In this document: positions 34,617 to 43,375 of the stretch, piece by piece
Position numbering within the stretch: position 1 is the stretch's first letter
Layout of the letters: each line of letters opens with the position of its first letter
DNA from: Nocardia yamanashiensis NBRC 100130
Lineage (GTDB): Bacteria > Actinomycetota > Actinomycetes > Mycobacteriales > Mycobacteriaceae
Length of the DNA: 64,000 bases
Assembly (NCBI RefSeq): GCF_001613325.1
Contig: NZ_BDCD01000005.1
Coordinates: 62,001-126,000 of the forward strand
Direction: 5' to 3'
Position numbers and translations under genes: made by a program
The notes under the pieces: generated by a model
The model's input: the letters and a program-made list of their open reading frames with translations, nothing else
Told to the model about the DNA's origin: nothing
Databases searched by the model: none

Positions 34617-36718
34617 TGCTCGAGGCCGGATCCCTGCGGTGGGGGCGCCTGATCCACCGCAACCGGTACCTGGTGTTCGGAGTGTTCGCCCTGGCGGTGC
34701 TGGCCTCCGGGTTCTACGGCCGGGACCTGGGCGATCATCTGACCCAGGAGGGCTGGTTCGACGAATCCAGTGAATCGGTGGCCGCCTCGAAGCTGGCCGA
34801 TGCGACGTTCGGGCGCGATACCGACAGCGATCTGATCGTGCTCTACACCGCGCCGGCGGGGCGGACCGTGGACAGCCCCGAAGTGCGTTCGGCGGTGACC
34901 GCGGACCTCGAGCGGCTGCGCACCACCGAATCGGCCCGCATCCTGAAGATCGACTCGTATTTCGACGGCCCGATGATGGGCCAGTTCGCCGACGCCGACC
35001 GCACCCATGCCTTCGCCAGTATCGGCTTGCGCGGCGACGGCGGTACTGACACGGTCGAGAACTATATGGCGATCAAGGACCAATTCGGCTCCGGCGCAGC
35101 AGGTTCCGGGCCAGGTGGGACGACGGTGCAGCTGGCGGGCATGCAGCCGGTGGTGGAGGGCATCAATACCGGGATGCAGCGCGATATCGAGCGCGCGGAG
35201 CTGATCGCGCTGCCGATCGTGGCGATCCTGCTGTATTTCGTGTTCGGCGGCGTGGTGGGGGCGCTGCTGCCGGTGCTGATCGGCGGCATGACGATTCTGG
35301 GCACCCAGGGCATCATGCGGATGCTCACCGACCACATTCAGGTCAATGTGTTCGCCTCGGCGGTGGTCACCCTGGTGAGTTTGGGGCTGGCCATCGACTA
35401 CGGGCTGTTCGCGGTGACCCGGTTCCGGGAGGAGCTGGCGGCCGGGCGCAGCGTCGAAGCGGCAACCGCGCGCACGGTGGCGACGGCCGGGCGCACGGTG
35501 CTGTTCTCGGCGGCGATCATCGCGGTGTCGCTGGGGGCGCTGTTCATCTACCCGAACGGGGTGCTGCGGTCGGTGCCGCTGGGCGGGATCTCCTCGGTGC
35601 TGCTGGCGGCGGTGCTGTCGGTGACGGCGTTGCCGGCGGTGCTGAGCATCGTGGGGCGGCGCATCGATCTGTGGGGCTGGCATCGGCTGGCCTCGATCCG
35701 CACCGCCGAGCAGATCGACAACGGATTCTTCTCGCGGCTGGCGTTGTTCGCCATGCGCAAACCGGTGCTGGTGATCGTGCCGATCGTGCTGGGGCTGCTG
35801 GTGCTGATCATCCCGTTCCGCAATATCGAGTTCGGCGGGCTCAGCGAACGCTATCTGGCTGCGGGCAATTCGGCGCGCGTGGCGCAGCAGGACTTCGACC
35901 GGCTGTTCCCGTCCTTCCGCACCGAACCGCTGAAACTGGTTGTGGTGGACGCGAATCCGCAGCAGCTCTCCGATATCCGCTACGAGGCCAATCAGGTCAC
36001 CAAGCAGTACATGACCGGTCCGTTCGATCCCGCCGCGCCGACCAAGGACGGGGTGACGGTGCTGGCCAGCGGGCTGGGCGACAAACGCGACGCCGACACC
36101 GTCATGGCGGCCCTGCGCGCCATTCCCGAACCGGGCGGTGTGCAGGTGATGGTCGCCGGTGTGCCCGCGCTCGAACGCGACAGCATCCTGGGCCTGATCA
36201 AGGGCCTGCCGCTGCTGGCGGTCATTCTCGTCGCCGCCGCCCTGGCGCTGATGTACGCGGCCTTCCGCTCGCTCGTGCTGGCGGTCAAAGCCGTGGTCAT
36301 GAGCGCGCTGAGCCTCGGCGCCACGCTGGGCATCCTGACCTGGATCTTCGTCGAAGGCCACGGCGCGTCCCTGTTCGATTTCACCCCCGGCCCCTTGATG
36401 TTCGCGGTCCTGGTGCTGATCGTGACCGTGCTGTTCGGCCTGTCCACCGACTACGAGGTGTTCCTACAATCGCGGATGGCCGAGGCCCGCGCCGACGGCG
36501 CCGCGCCCGCCGAGGCCATCCGCTACGGCATCGCCCACACCGGTGGCGTCATCACCTCCGCCGCCGCCATTCTCATCGTCGTCACCGGCGCTTTCGGTTT
36601 CTCGGACCTGGTGTTGATGAAGTACATCGCCTACGGCATGATCGCGGCATTGTTGTTGGACGCCACGGTGATTCGCATGCTCCTCACCCCGGCGGTACTG
36701 AAACTGGTGTGGCGATGA
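34616..36718 (+). CDS. MMPL/RND-type lipid transporter
   Basis: A 700-residue RND-superfamily exporter of the MMPL type. Two repeats of one helix, an extracytoplasmic domain and a bundle of five helices are visible. The proton-relay region of each half is in VVTLVSLGLAIDYGLFAVTRFREE and VTVLFGLSTDYEVFLQSRMAEARA; the DY pairs are the key residues. MMPL proteins move mycolate-type or other complex lipids to the outer membrane. The ATG overlaps the stop of the MTB12-like gene, and the stop overlaps the DUF2568 start, forming a tightly coupled trio. The substrate is not given by sequence. Confidence 0.92.
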   Translation: MLEAGSLRWGRLIHRNRYLVFGVFALAVLASGFYGRDLGDHLTQEGWFDESSESVAASKLADATFGRDTDSDLIVLYTAPAGRTVDSPEVRSAVTADLERLRTTESARILKIDSYFDGPMMGQFADADRTHAFASIGLRGDGGTDTVENYMAIKDQFGSGAAGSGPGGTTVQLAGMQPVVEGINTGMQRDIERAELIALPIVAILLYFVFGGVVGALLPVLIGGMTILGTQGIMRMLTDHIQVNVFASAVVTLVSLGLAIDYGLFAVTRFREELAAGRSVEAATARTVATAGRTVLFSAAIIAVSLGALFIYPNGVLRSVPLGGISSVLLAAVLSVTALPAVLSIVGRRIDLWGWHRLASIRTAEQIDNGFFSRLALFAMRKPVLVIVPIVLGLLVLIIPFRNIEFGGLSERYLAAGNSARVAQQDFDRLFPSFRTEPLKLVVVDANPQQLSDIRYEANQVTKQYMTGPFDPAAPTKDGVTVLASGLGDKRDADTVMAALRAIPEPGGVQVMVAGVPALERDSILGLIKGLPLLAVILVAAALALMYAAFRSLVLAVKAVVMSALSLGATLGILTWIFVEGHGASLFDFTPGPLMFAVLVLIVTVLFGLSTDYEVFLQSRMAEARADGAAPAEAIRYGIAHTGGVITSAAAILIVVTGAFGFSDLVLMKYIAYGMIAALLLDATVIRMLLTPAVLKLVWR

Positions 36719-37077
36719 CCGTACTCAGGGGCGCGAACCTGCTCCTGATGTTCCTGCTCGAACTCGCCGTCCTGGCCGCCGCCGCCTGGTGGGGCGCCAC
36801 CCTCGACGCCCCCCTCCCGATCCGCATCCTCACCGCCCTGGCCGCCCCGGCCCTGTTCATCACGATCTGGGCCCTCTTCGGCGCCGCCAAGGACGCCCGC
36901 TACCCGCAAACCGGCTGGCGGCGCGCCCTCCTGGAACTCATCTGGTTCGGCGCAGCCGCGCTCCTGCTCGCCTTCGCCTGGACACCCCTCGCCGGCGCAC
37001 TGTTCGTCGCGATCTGGATCGTGAACGGACTCTTGCGGATCGCTTGGGGCCAGGTGCACACGCAGCCTGGCCGATGA
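36715..37077 (+). CDS. YrdB-like DUF2568 membrane protein
   Basis: A 120-residue protein with four hydrophobic segments (LLLMFLLELAVLAAAAWWG, ILTALAAPALFITIWALFG, LLELIWFGAAALLLAF, ALFVAIWIVNGLLRIAWG), the layout of the DUF2568/YrdB family. Function unknown. It starts inside the stop of the MMPL gene (ATGA), suggesting a role as a small accessory subunit or simply shared expression. A strong terminator follows. Confidence 0.85.
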   Translation: MTVLRGANLLLMFLLELAVLAAAAWWGATLDAPLPIRILTALAAPALFITIWALFGAAKDARYPQTGWRRALLELIWFGAAALLLAFAWTPLAGALFVAIWIVNGLLRIAWGQVHTQPGR

Positions 37078-37103
37078 GTGCGATCGCCGGGTGATGTGCT
37101 GAA

Positions 37104-37136
37104 CGGCCGGCCGGATCGAGATGATCCGGCCGGCCG
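37104..37136. terminator. strong terminator after the MMPL unit
   Basis: Perfect 14-bp arms CGGCCGGCCGGATC and GATCCGGCCGGCCG with a 5-nt loop, between the DUF2568 gene and the converging GNAT gene. Confidence 0.85.
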
Positions 37137-37187
37137 ACGTAAGCGAGCCGATAGGCCCGCCCCCTTCGCTTGTGCCGGGCTACCGGT

Positions 37188-37697
37188 TCAGATGCCGAAT
37201 GGTGGTGCGTAGCGGACGGTTCCGGTGGGCAGGGGTGCGCTGGTGAGGGACAGGGCCATGAGGGCGTCGGCGGGGATGTCGATGCTCAGGCGGATGCCGT
37301 TGGCCAGGGCGTTCCGGAAACCGAAGCGTGGGTAGTAGTGGGGGTGGCCGAGCACCACCACGAACTGTTCTCCCTGTTCGGCGGCGGCGTGCAGCAAGGC
37401 GGTGGTTACCGCGTGGCCGGCGCCGGTGCTCTGGTGCTGTGGGAGGACGGCGACGGGGGCCAGGCACAGGGCCGGGGTGTCGCCGATGTGGCAGCGGGTG
37501 AGCAGGGCGTGGGCGATGGGGGTGTCGCTCGGGTCGGTGGCGACCATGGAAAGGCCGGGGAGCCAGGCGGAGTCGGTGCGGAGGGCATCGACCAGGTCGG
37601 CTTCTTCGGGGGTGTCGAAGGCGGCGAGGACGATTTCGCGGACGGCGGGGATGTCGGTGGGGGTTTCGGTGCGCGTGGACCAGTGACGTGTCGTCAT
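37188..37697 (-). CDS. GNAT-family N-acetyltransferase
   Basis: A 169-residue acetyltransferase of the YhbS-like GNAT group. Recognisable: an N-terminal DIPAVREIVLAAFDTPEEADLV, the beta-strand before the acetyl-CoA loop APVAVLPQHQSTGAGHAVTTALLH (normally Q/RxxGxG; here QSTGAG), and HPHYYPRFGFRNA, typical of this subgroup. The target amine is not predictable. The ATG at 37697 is preferred; longer in-frame starts cross a possible leader peptide. A 20-codon frame with a strong ribosome site lies 74 bp upstream on the same strand. Confidence 0.85.
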   Translation of the reverse strand: MTTRHWSTRTETPTDIPAVREIVLAAFDTPEEADLVDALRTDSAWLPGLSMVATDPSDTPIAHALLTRCHIGDTPALCLAPVAVLPQHQSTGAGHAVTTALLHAAAEQGEQFVVVLGHPHYYPRFGFRNALANGIRLSIDIPADALMALSLTSAPLPTGTVRYAPPFGI

Positions 37698-37770
37698 GGG
37701 GTGAGTGCTTTCGTGTTCGGGGAATCGGCCGTCGCGCGAAGAGGTTTCGCGGGGCCGGTGGAAAGGACCG

Positions 37771-37833
37771 TCAGGCCGTCGCCGGGGAGGCCGGGGAGTT
37801 CCGGTGTGCGGCAACGGCAGTGCGCGCGGTCAT
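37771..37833 (-). CDS. 20-residue leader-peptide candidate upstream of the GNAT gene
   Basis: ATG (37833..37831) 4 bp behind GGAGGTGGGG, a near-ideal ribosome site, then 20 codons (starting MTARTAVAAHRNSP) and a TGA. Between it and the GNAT start is a short hairpin, CGCGAA/TTCGCG (37735-37751). The set resembles a translation-controlled leader. No other gene fits in 37698-38040; the remaining part holds a 14-bp palindrome and otherwise nothing I can identify. Confidence 0.4.
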   Translation of the reverse strand: MTARTAVAAHRNSPASPATA

Positions 37834-37895
37834 CAACCCCACCTCCATTCCTCGATCGGTACGAACACGAACGCCATCCAGCCTAACGCAACAGT

Positions 37896-37909
37896 TGGGC
37901 AATTGCCCA
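37896..37909. promoter_or_regulatory. palindrome upstream of the leader candidate
   Basis: TGGGCAATTGCCCA, a perfect 14-bp palindrome in an AT-rich patch, with a further GCAATTG beside it (about 37910-37917). It lies about 63 bp upstream of the leader ATG and is a plausible repressor site for the GNAT transcript. Confidence 0.45.
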
Positions 37910-38040
37910 GCAATTGTGGTCGGTGCCGCACCTACCCGGCTTGCGCCATCGGATGCCGCAGATCCCGGCTCCCGTGGCTGCGGTGGGAGCCGTGTCCGCC
38001 GGTTCCGACCTCGGTCCCCGCGGCGCGCACGAACCGGATG

Positions 38041-38889
38041 TCAGCCACGGACCGGAAGGACCAGCTGCGCCCCGGTTTCGGGGTGGTCGAACACGTCGAC
38101 CGGGTGGCGATAGACGCGGGTGAGCAAGGCAGTGGTGAGGACCTCGCGGGGCGGGCCGTCGGCGACGATGCGGCCGGAGTCCAGGACGGCGACGCGGTCG
38201 GCGTAGGCGGCGGCGACGCCGAGGTCGTGGACGACGACTACGACGGCGGCGCCGGCGGTGGCGCGGTCGCGGGCGAGTTTGAGGATTTGTTCCTGGTGGC
38301 CGAGGTCGAGGGCGGCGGTGGGTTCGTCGAGCAGGATGGTCGGAGCGTCCTGGGCCAGGACGCGGGCCAGGGCGACGCGGGCGCGTTCACCGCCGGACAG
38401 GGCCGGGAAGGGGCGGGCGGCCAGGTGTTCGACATCGGTGGCGGCCATGGCGGCGGCGATGGCTTGCTCGTCGTCGGCTTGGCGAGCGGTGCGGGCCCAG
38501 GGGGCGCGGCCCATGGTGATGATCTCGCGGGCGGTGAACGGGAAACCGACGGTGTGGGATTGGGGCAGCACGGCGCGGCGGCGGGCCATGTCCAGGTGCG
38601 ACCAGTGCGCCAGCGACTGCCCGTCGAGTTCGACGGTGCCTCCGGTGAGGTCCAGCTCGCCCGCCAAAGCGGCCAGCAGCGTGGACTTTCCGGCCCCGTT
38701 GGGTCCGACCAGGGCCACGATCTCCCCGGCCGCGACCGCGAAGTCGACGCCGTCGAGGACTTTGCGGCCGGTGCCGCGTTCGGCGCTGACCCCGCGTGCC
38801 CGCAGGGTGACCGATCCCGGGGCGGGCCGTTCGGGCAGCGCCTGCGCGCGCGCGAAAACCGTTCCGAGGCTGCGTTTCACACCGCTCAT
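38041..38889 (-). CDS. hmuV: haem ABC transporter ATP-binding protein
   Basis: A 282-residue ATPase of the FecE/HmuV group: Walker A GPNGAGKST, Q-loop LPQSHTVGF, signature LSGGERARVALARVLAQ, Walker B TILLDEPTAALD and the switch histidine in VVVVHDLGVAA. It powers import through the HmuU permease dimer on the cytoplasmic face. Its ATG overlaps the stop of hmuU (ATGA). Last of the three hmu genes. Confidence 0.92.
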   Translation of the reverse strand: MSGVKRSLGTVFARAQALPERPAPGSVTLRARGVSAERGTGRKVLDGVDFAVAAGEIVALVGPNGAGKSTLLAALAGELDLTGGTVELDGQSLAHWSHLDMARRRAVLPQSHTVGFPFTAREIITMGRAPWARTARQADDEQAIAAAMAATDVEHLAARPFPALSGGERARVALARVLAQDAPTILLDEPTAALDLGHQEQILKLARDRATAGAAVVVVVHDLGVAAAYADRVAVLDSGRIVADGPPREVLTTALLTRVYRHPVDVFDHPETGAQLVLPVRG

Positions 38890-40109
38890 GCCCAGCCTCC
38901 GGAACGAGCGCGGGTGCGGCGCAGCAGCCAGAAGAAGAAGGGTGCGCCGACCAGTGAGGTGATCATGCCCAAAGGCAGGTCGGCGCTGTGGACCAGGGAG
39001 CGCGCGCCGATGTCGGCGGCGACCAGGACCAGGGCGCCGAGGAGGGCCGAGAGCGGGATGAGGACGCGGTGGGCGGGGCCGACGAGCATGCGCACCAGGT
39101 GCGGGACGATGAGCCCGACGAACAGGATGATGCCGGTGAAGGCGACCCCGGCGGTGGCCAGGATCGCGACCACGACGATGACGTTGCGGCGCAGGCGTTC
39201 CACGTCGACGCCGAGGTGGCGGGCGGCCGATTCGCCGAGGGCCAGCAGGTCCAGTTTGGCGGCCATGGCCAGGGCGGCGAGCACGCCGAGCAGCGTCAGC
39301 GGCGCGACGACCGCGACCGATTGCCAGGTGGCGCCGTTGAGGCTGCCCATCTGCCAGAACACCAGCTGATCACGCGCGGCGGGCGAGGCGCTGAAGAGCA
39401 GGAACGAAATGAGCCCGCCGGCAAAGGCGTTGACGGCGACACCGGTCAGCACCAGCGTCACCACTTCGGTGCGCCCGTTCGATCGCGACAGCAGATACAC
39501 CACCACCGTGGTGCCGAGCCCGGCGACGAACGCACCGGCGGCCACCGACCAGGCGGCCGCGAACGCGCCGCCGACCACGATGACGGTGCCCGCGCCGACC
39601 GCCGCACCCGCCGACACACCGATAACACCGGGTTCGGCAAGGGGATTGGCGAACACGCCCTGCAACAATGCACCCGCTGTAGCGAGCGCGGCACCGACGA
39701 GAACAGCCAGCACGACACGCGGGAATCGCACTTCCCACAACGTCACATACCCGGCCGGATGCGCCGGCATCGGCCCCCAGTCCAATCCCATCCGATGAAA
39801 TACGCTGCCCGCCACCTCGGCCGCGCTGGTCGGCACCTGCCCGATGGTCGCGGAGATCAACGCCAGCACCACCAGCCCGGCCAGCACCGCCGCGAAAATC
39901 ACTGCGACCCGCGACCACCCGCGCTCGCGCCGCCGCCCCGGCATCGCACCGGCCTGCGCCGTATGCGGTTCGGTCGCCGCCACCACGCCGGCGGCGGCGT
40001 CCGATTCGCCTGCGGCCGTATCGGAGTGGCCCGCCGCGGCGGTATCCGCGCTACCGGATGCGGCGGTGGGGTCGGGTCGGTCGGTGGTGCGCGGGGCGGG
40101 GTCGCTCAT
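38886..40109 (-). CDS. hmuU: haem ABC transporter permease
   Basis: A 407-residue FecCD-family permease. The first 75 residues are a hydrophilic Asp/Ala/Thr-rich extension not normal for the family. The core has about nine to ten helices with PRVVLAVLVGAALATAGALLQGVFANPLAEPGVIGVSAGA, GGLISFLLF, and the coupling-helix region FVGLIVPHLVRMLVGPAHRVLIP. Likely moves haem. The ATG overlaps the hmuT stop (ATGA). Confidence 0.92.
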   Translation of the reverse strand: MSDPAPRTTDRPDPTAASGSADTAAAGHSDTAAGESDAAAGVVAATEPHTAQAGAMPGRRRERGWSRVAVIFAAVLAGLVVLALISATIGQVPTSAAEVAGSVFHRMGLDWGPMPAHPAGYVTLWEVRFPRVVLAVLVGAALATAGALLQGVFANPLAEPGVIGVSAGAAVGAGTVIVVGGAFAAAWSVAAGAFVAGLGTTVVVYLLSRSNGRTEVVTLVLTGVAVNAFAGGLISFLLFSASPAARDQLVFWQMGSLNGATWQSVAVVAPLTLLGVLAALAMAAKLDLLALGESAARHLGVDVERLRRNVIVVVAILATAGVAFTGIILFVGLIVPHLVRMLVGPAHRVLIPLSALLGALVLVAADIGARSLVHSADLPLGMITSLVGAPFFFWLLRRTRARSGGWA

Positions 40110-41131
40110 GCGTTGGTCTGGCCGTAGACGGCCTTGACGAGTGCGGCGACCACGCGGCCGGTGTTGGGGCCGAAGGACAGCAGGACCGTGTCGGCCATGT
40201 CGATGACGCGGTGATCGCGTCCGGCGGGGGTCTGGGCGATGCCGGGGATCTTGGCGAGCCCGTCCACGCCGCCGACCGAGGCGAGGCCGTCGGTCATGGT
40301 GAGGATGATGTCGGGGGCGGCGGCGATCATGGCTTCGGAGGTGATGGGCACGAATTCCTGCTCGACACCCGAGGCGGTGGCCGCGTCGATGCCGCCGATG
40401 GCCGCGATGAGCGAATCCGAGCCGGAGCCGGGACCGAACATCATGGTGATGGCGGAGCTGCGCAGGTACAGGAACGCGATCTTGGGTTTCGAATCCTGCT
40501 GGGGCACCGAGGCGGTCGCGGCTTTGATCTCGTCGCTGGTGCGCTGCGCCAGCTTGGTCCCGGCCTCGCGCACACCGAGCGCGGCGGCGACCGCTTCGAT
40601 CTGCGGCACGACCCCGTCGATGGTGCGCTTGGAATCGAAGTACACGACCGTGATGCCCAGCGCTTTGAGCTGGTCCCGCAATGCCGGGGTGACGGCGGTG
40701 GTGTCGGTGAGGAACACCGTGGGCCGCAGTGCCGCAACGGCTTCCACGCTCAGCGTCCCCGACCCGCTCGACACGGTGGGCAGTTTCTCCACGGCCGGGA
40801 ACGCGGCGGAGTTGGAGCGCCCCACCAGTTTCGAGCCCAGCCCGAGCGCGACCACGGTCTGCGCGAGCGTGCCGTAGCGGTCGGCGGCGATGATGCGGCT
40901 GGTGTCGGTGACGGTGACCTGGCTGCCGTCGAACGATGTCACCGTCGCCGGCAGCACGGCCGCCGGTTCGGGCCCGATGGCCACCGGATCGAGGTCCCCG
41001 ACGGTCGCGGTGACCGGCCCGTGCGGCCCGCTGCCGCCGCTGCTGGAGGTGCACGCCACGCTGCCCGCGACCAGACCGGCACCGAGCAGTGCGATCACGA
41101 CATTGCGCAGCAGGCTGGAGCGGGCTTTCAC
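40106..41131 (-). CDS. hmuT: haem-binding lipoprotein of an ABC importer
   Basis: A 341-residue type III substrate-binding lipoprotein: signal with lipobox GSVAC, then two lobes joined by a long helix. Segments such as RIIAADRYGTLAQTVVALGLGSKLVGRSNSAAFP, and ITVVYFDSKRTIDGVV in the hinge, resemble HmuT of corynebacteria. It captures haem or haem-iron outside the membrane. Start choice: an ATG at 41143 abuts an iron box directly, while the GTG at 41131 has GAGG upstream and leaves the box 13-31 bp away; the GTG is preferred. First gene of the hmu operon. Confidence 0.88.
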   Translation of the reverse strand: MKARSSLLRNVVIALLGAGLVAGSVACTSSSGGSGPHGPVTATVGDLDPVAIGPEPAAVLPATVTSFDGSQVTVTDTSRIIAADRYGTLAQTVVALGLGSKLVGRSNSAAFPAVEKLPTVSSGSGTLSVEAVAALRPTVFLTDTTAVTPALRDQLKALGITVVYFDSKRTIDGVVPQIEAVAAALGVREAGTKLAQRTSDEIKAATASVPQQDSKPKIAFLYLRSSAITMMFGPGSGSDSLIAAIGGIDAATASGVEQEFVPITSEAMIAAAPDIILTMTDGLASVGGVDGLAKIPGIAQTPAGRDHRVIDMADTVLLSFGPNTGRVVAALVKAVYGQTNA

Positions 41132-41143
41132 ACGACACCTCAT

Positions 41144-41162
41144 GCAGGCAAGGCTAGCCTGG
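41144..41162. promoter_or_regulatory. iron box (IdeR/DtxR-type) before hmuT
   Basis: GCAGGCAAGGCTAGCCTGG matches the DtxR/IdeR consensus TWAGGTWAGSCTWACCTWA at 13 of 19 positions, including the full AGG-x-WAGSCTW-x-CCT core around the central palindrome AGGCTAGCCT. It predicts repression of the haem-uptake genes when iron is sufficient. Confidence 0.65.
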
Positions 41163-41213
41163 CCGTTTCCGGGCGTGCACGCGCGTCTCCCCGGTCGGGG
41201 AGGTCCCGGGCTG

Positions 41214-42176
41214 TCATTCGGTGCGCGCGCTCACATCGCCGAGGGCGGCGGCGATGGCGCGCGGCAGCTCGAGGGTTTCGGCATTGAGCACCCCGGTGAG
41301 CTGCCCGATATCGCGGGCCCCGACCAGCAGGCTGGCGATGCCGGGCTGATCGCGCACCCACGCCATGGCCACGGCCAGCGGTGAGGTGCCCAGCCCGTCG
41401 GCGGCGGTGACGACCGCATCGACCACCCGCACCGCGCGATCGTCGAGCCCGGCGGTGATCTCGGCGGCGGTGGCTTCGTCGGCGCCCCGGGAATCGGCGG
41501 GCACCCCGTCGCGGTATTTGCCGGTGAGGATGCCGCCGAACAGCGGCGCGGTGGCGATCACGCCGATGCCGTGATGCTGTGCGGCGGGCACGAATTCGTG
41601 TTCGGGTCCGCGCGCCAGCAGCGAGTACGGGGTGTATCCGGCGGTGACGGGGGCGGCCGCGGCGAGGGTGGCCAGCTGCCAGCCGTCGTATCCGCTGGCG
41701 CCCGCGTAGCGCACGCGCCCGGTGCGGACCGCGTATTCGAGGGTGCCGGCGATCTCTTCCAGGGGCGTGTGCGGATCCCAGGCGGCCACGTTCCACAGAT
41801 CCAGGTGATCGGTGCCGAGGGTTCTGAGGCTGTTGTCGAGCTGGCGCATCATGGTGCGCCGCGAGGCGTCCACACTCCAGCGCAGCGGGGTGGGCGCGGG
41901 CCCGGCGGCCGGATCCGAGCGCAGCGGCACGCGTCCGGAGTGCACGCTCAAAACCAGTTCCTCACGCCCGATTTCACGCACCAGCGTCCCGAGCATGTGT
42001 TGCGCGGCGCCGTCCCCGTAGGCGGGGGAGGTGTCGACGAGGGTGCCGCCGGCTTCGGCGAACGCCTCGAGTTGCGCCGCGGCGTCCTCGGCGTCGGTTT
42101 CCCTGCCCCAGGTGTGGGTGGCCAGGCCCAGCCGGGAAACTCGCAGTCCGCTGCGGCCCACCGTCCGCTGTTCCAT
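41214..42176 (-). CDS. aldo/keto reductase-like protein with altered tetrad
   Basis: A 320-residue TIM barrel of the AKR superfamily (YhdN/Tas-like). The Asp and Tyr of the catalytic tetrad are in VDTSPAYG. The Lys position, normally in ATK, reads LVLSVHSG (Lys to His), and the His position, normally in YQLHW, reads LWNVAAWD (His to Ala). The cofactor end LVGARDIGQL is near normal. It may have changed chemistry or only bind NADPH. It ends 51 bp before the iron box of the hmu genes on the same strand, so readthrough is possible. Start ATG 42176, or the GTG directly before it. Confidence 0.8.
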   Translation of the reverse strand: MEQRTVGRSGLRVSRLGLATHTWGRETDAEDAAAQLEAFAEAGGTLVDTSPAYGDGAAQHMLGTLVREIGREELVLSVHSGRVPLRSDPAAGPAPTPLRWSVDASRRTMMRQLDNSLRTLGTDHLDLWNVAAWDPHTPLEEIAGTLEYAVRTGRVRYAGASGYDGWQLATLAAAAPVTAGYTPYSLLARGPEHEFVPAAQHHGIGVIATAPLFGGILTGKYRDGVPADSRGADEATAAEITAGLDDRAVRVVDAVVTAADGLGTSPLAVAMAWVRDQPGIASLLVGARDIGQLTGVLNAETLELPRAIAAALGDVSARTE

Positions 42177-42432
42177 CACCGCGCTTGCACTTTCGTCACA
42201 CGCGTCAGCCTAAGCGCACCTGTCACGGTTCCCCGGTTATGACCGTCATCCGGCATGGGCGGGTTGGAGTGTTCACCCGTTCCGGTGTCGGGGTTCGCCG
42301 CCCAGACGGTAGGGTCGCTGCGGTGTTCACGGCGCACGCGGCCGAGAGAGCCGCGGCACACCGCCGTGGGTGGGCGAATTGTCCACCGGCAGCCGACGAT
42401 TGACCGATTCTGGAGGGTTTGTGGGCGAGGCG

Positions 42433-43359
42433 ATGACGTGGGTGCAGGCCCTGACTTTGGGTCTGGTGCAGGGCTTGACGGAGTTTCTGCCGGTTTCCTC
42501 GTCGGCGCATATGCGCATCGTGTCGGGCGTGTTCTTCGGTGACGACGCGGGCGCGTCGTTCACCGCGGTCACCCAGCTGGGCACCGAGGCGGCGGTGCTG
42601 GTGTATTTCGCCAAGGACATCTGGCGGATTCTGGTGGCCTGGTTCACGACTCTGTACTGGAAGGCGACCAAGCGCGAACCAGTGCCGGTGGCCTGGCAGG
42701 ACGCGCCGACGGTGGTGCTGCCCGCCTACACCGGTGAGGAGCCGCCGCTGGATCCCGATGCCCAGCGCCGCCTGGACTATCGCATCGGCTGGTATGTGAT
42801 CATCGCCACCATCCCGATCGGCGTGCTGGGGTTCCTGTTCAAGGACCAGATCCGTACCGGCGCAAGGAATCTGTGGCTGATCTCGACCATGTTGATCGTG
42901 TTCGCGCTGGTGATCGCGGCCGCGGAGTACTACTCGAGCAAGAAGCGCCCGATCGATCAGCTCACCACCCGGGACGGGCTGATCATGGGCTTCGCGCAAT
43001 GCCTCGCGCTGATTCCGGGCGTGTCGCGTTCGGGTGCGACGTCGGCGGCCGGTCTGTTCTGCGGGCTGACTCGTGAGGCGGCCGTGCGGTTCTCGTTCCT
43101 GCTGGCGATTCCGGCGGTGGTGGCCTCGGGCCTGTTCTCGCTGCCGGATGCCTTCGAGCCCGCCGGTGAGGGCCTCAATGCCTCGGGCGCGCAGATCCTG
43201 GTGGCCACCGTCATCTCGTTCGTGGTCGGGTACGCGTCGGTGGCGTGGCTGCTGAAGTTCGTGGCCCGCCACTCCCTGGACTGGTTCGTCGGCTACCGCA
43301 TCGTCCTGGGCTTCACGGTGATGGGCTTGCTGGCGACCGGCGTCGTTTCGGCGACCTGA
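42433..43359 (+). CDS. uppP: undecaprenyl-diphosphatase
   Basis: A 308-residue BacA-type phosphatase recycling the carrier lipid of cell-wall synthesis. The two family motifs are [14 protein letters not shown] and [19 protein letters not shown], with the Glu, Ser and Arg of the active site. Eight hydrophobic segments are present. A hydrophilic loop of about 30 residues ([12 protein letters not shown] to [13 protein letters not shown]) after helix 3 is an insertion compared with the M. tuberculosis protein as I recall it. The ATG at 42433 aligns best; a GTG at 42421 after GGAGGG is possible. Starts the conserved plus-strand run up to mshC. Confidence 0.94.
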   Translation: MTWVQALTLGLVQGLTEFLPVSSSAHMRIVSGVFFGDDAGASFTAVTQLGTEAAVLVYFAKDIWRILVAWFTTLYWKATKREPVPVAWQDAPTVVLPAYTGEEPPLDPDAQRRLDYRIGWYVIIATIPIGVLGFLFKDQIRTGARNLWLISTMLIVFALVIAAAEYYSSKKRPIDQLTTRDGLIMGFAQCLALIPGVSRSGATSAAGLFCGLTREAAVRFSFLLAIPAVVASGLFSLPDAFEPAGEGLNASGAQILVATVISFVVGYASVAWLLKFVARHSLDWFVGYRIVLGFTVMGLLATGVVSAT

Positions 43360-43375
43360 CGACTAGGCTGTCACG

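Noticed and set aside
34592..36361. 589-codon frame antisense to the MMPL gene
   Set aside because: Composition typical of an antisense shadow (His, Gln, Arg, Asp); the sense strand has full transporter topology.
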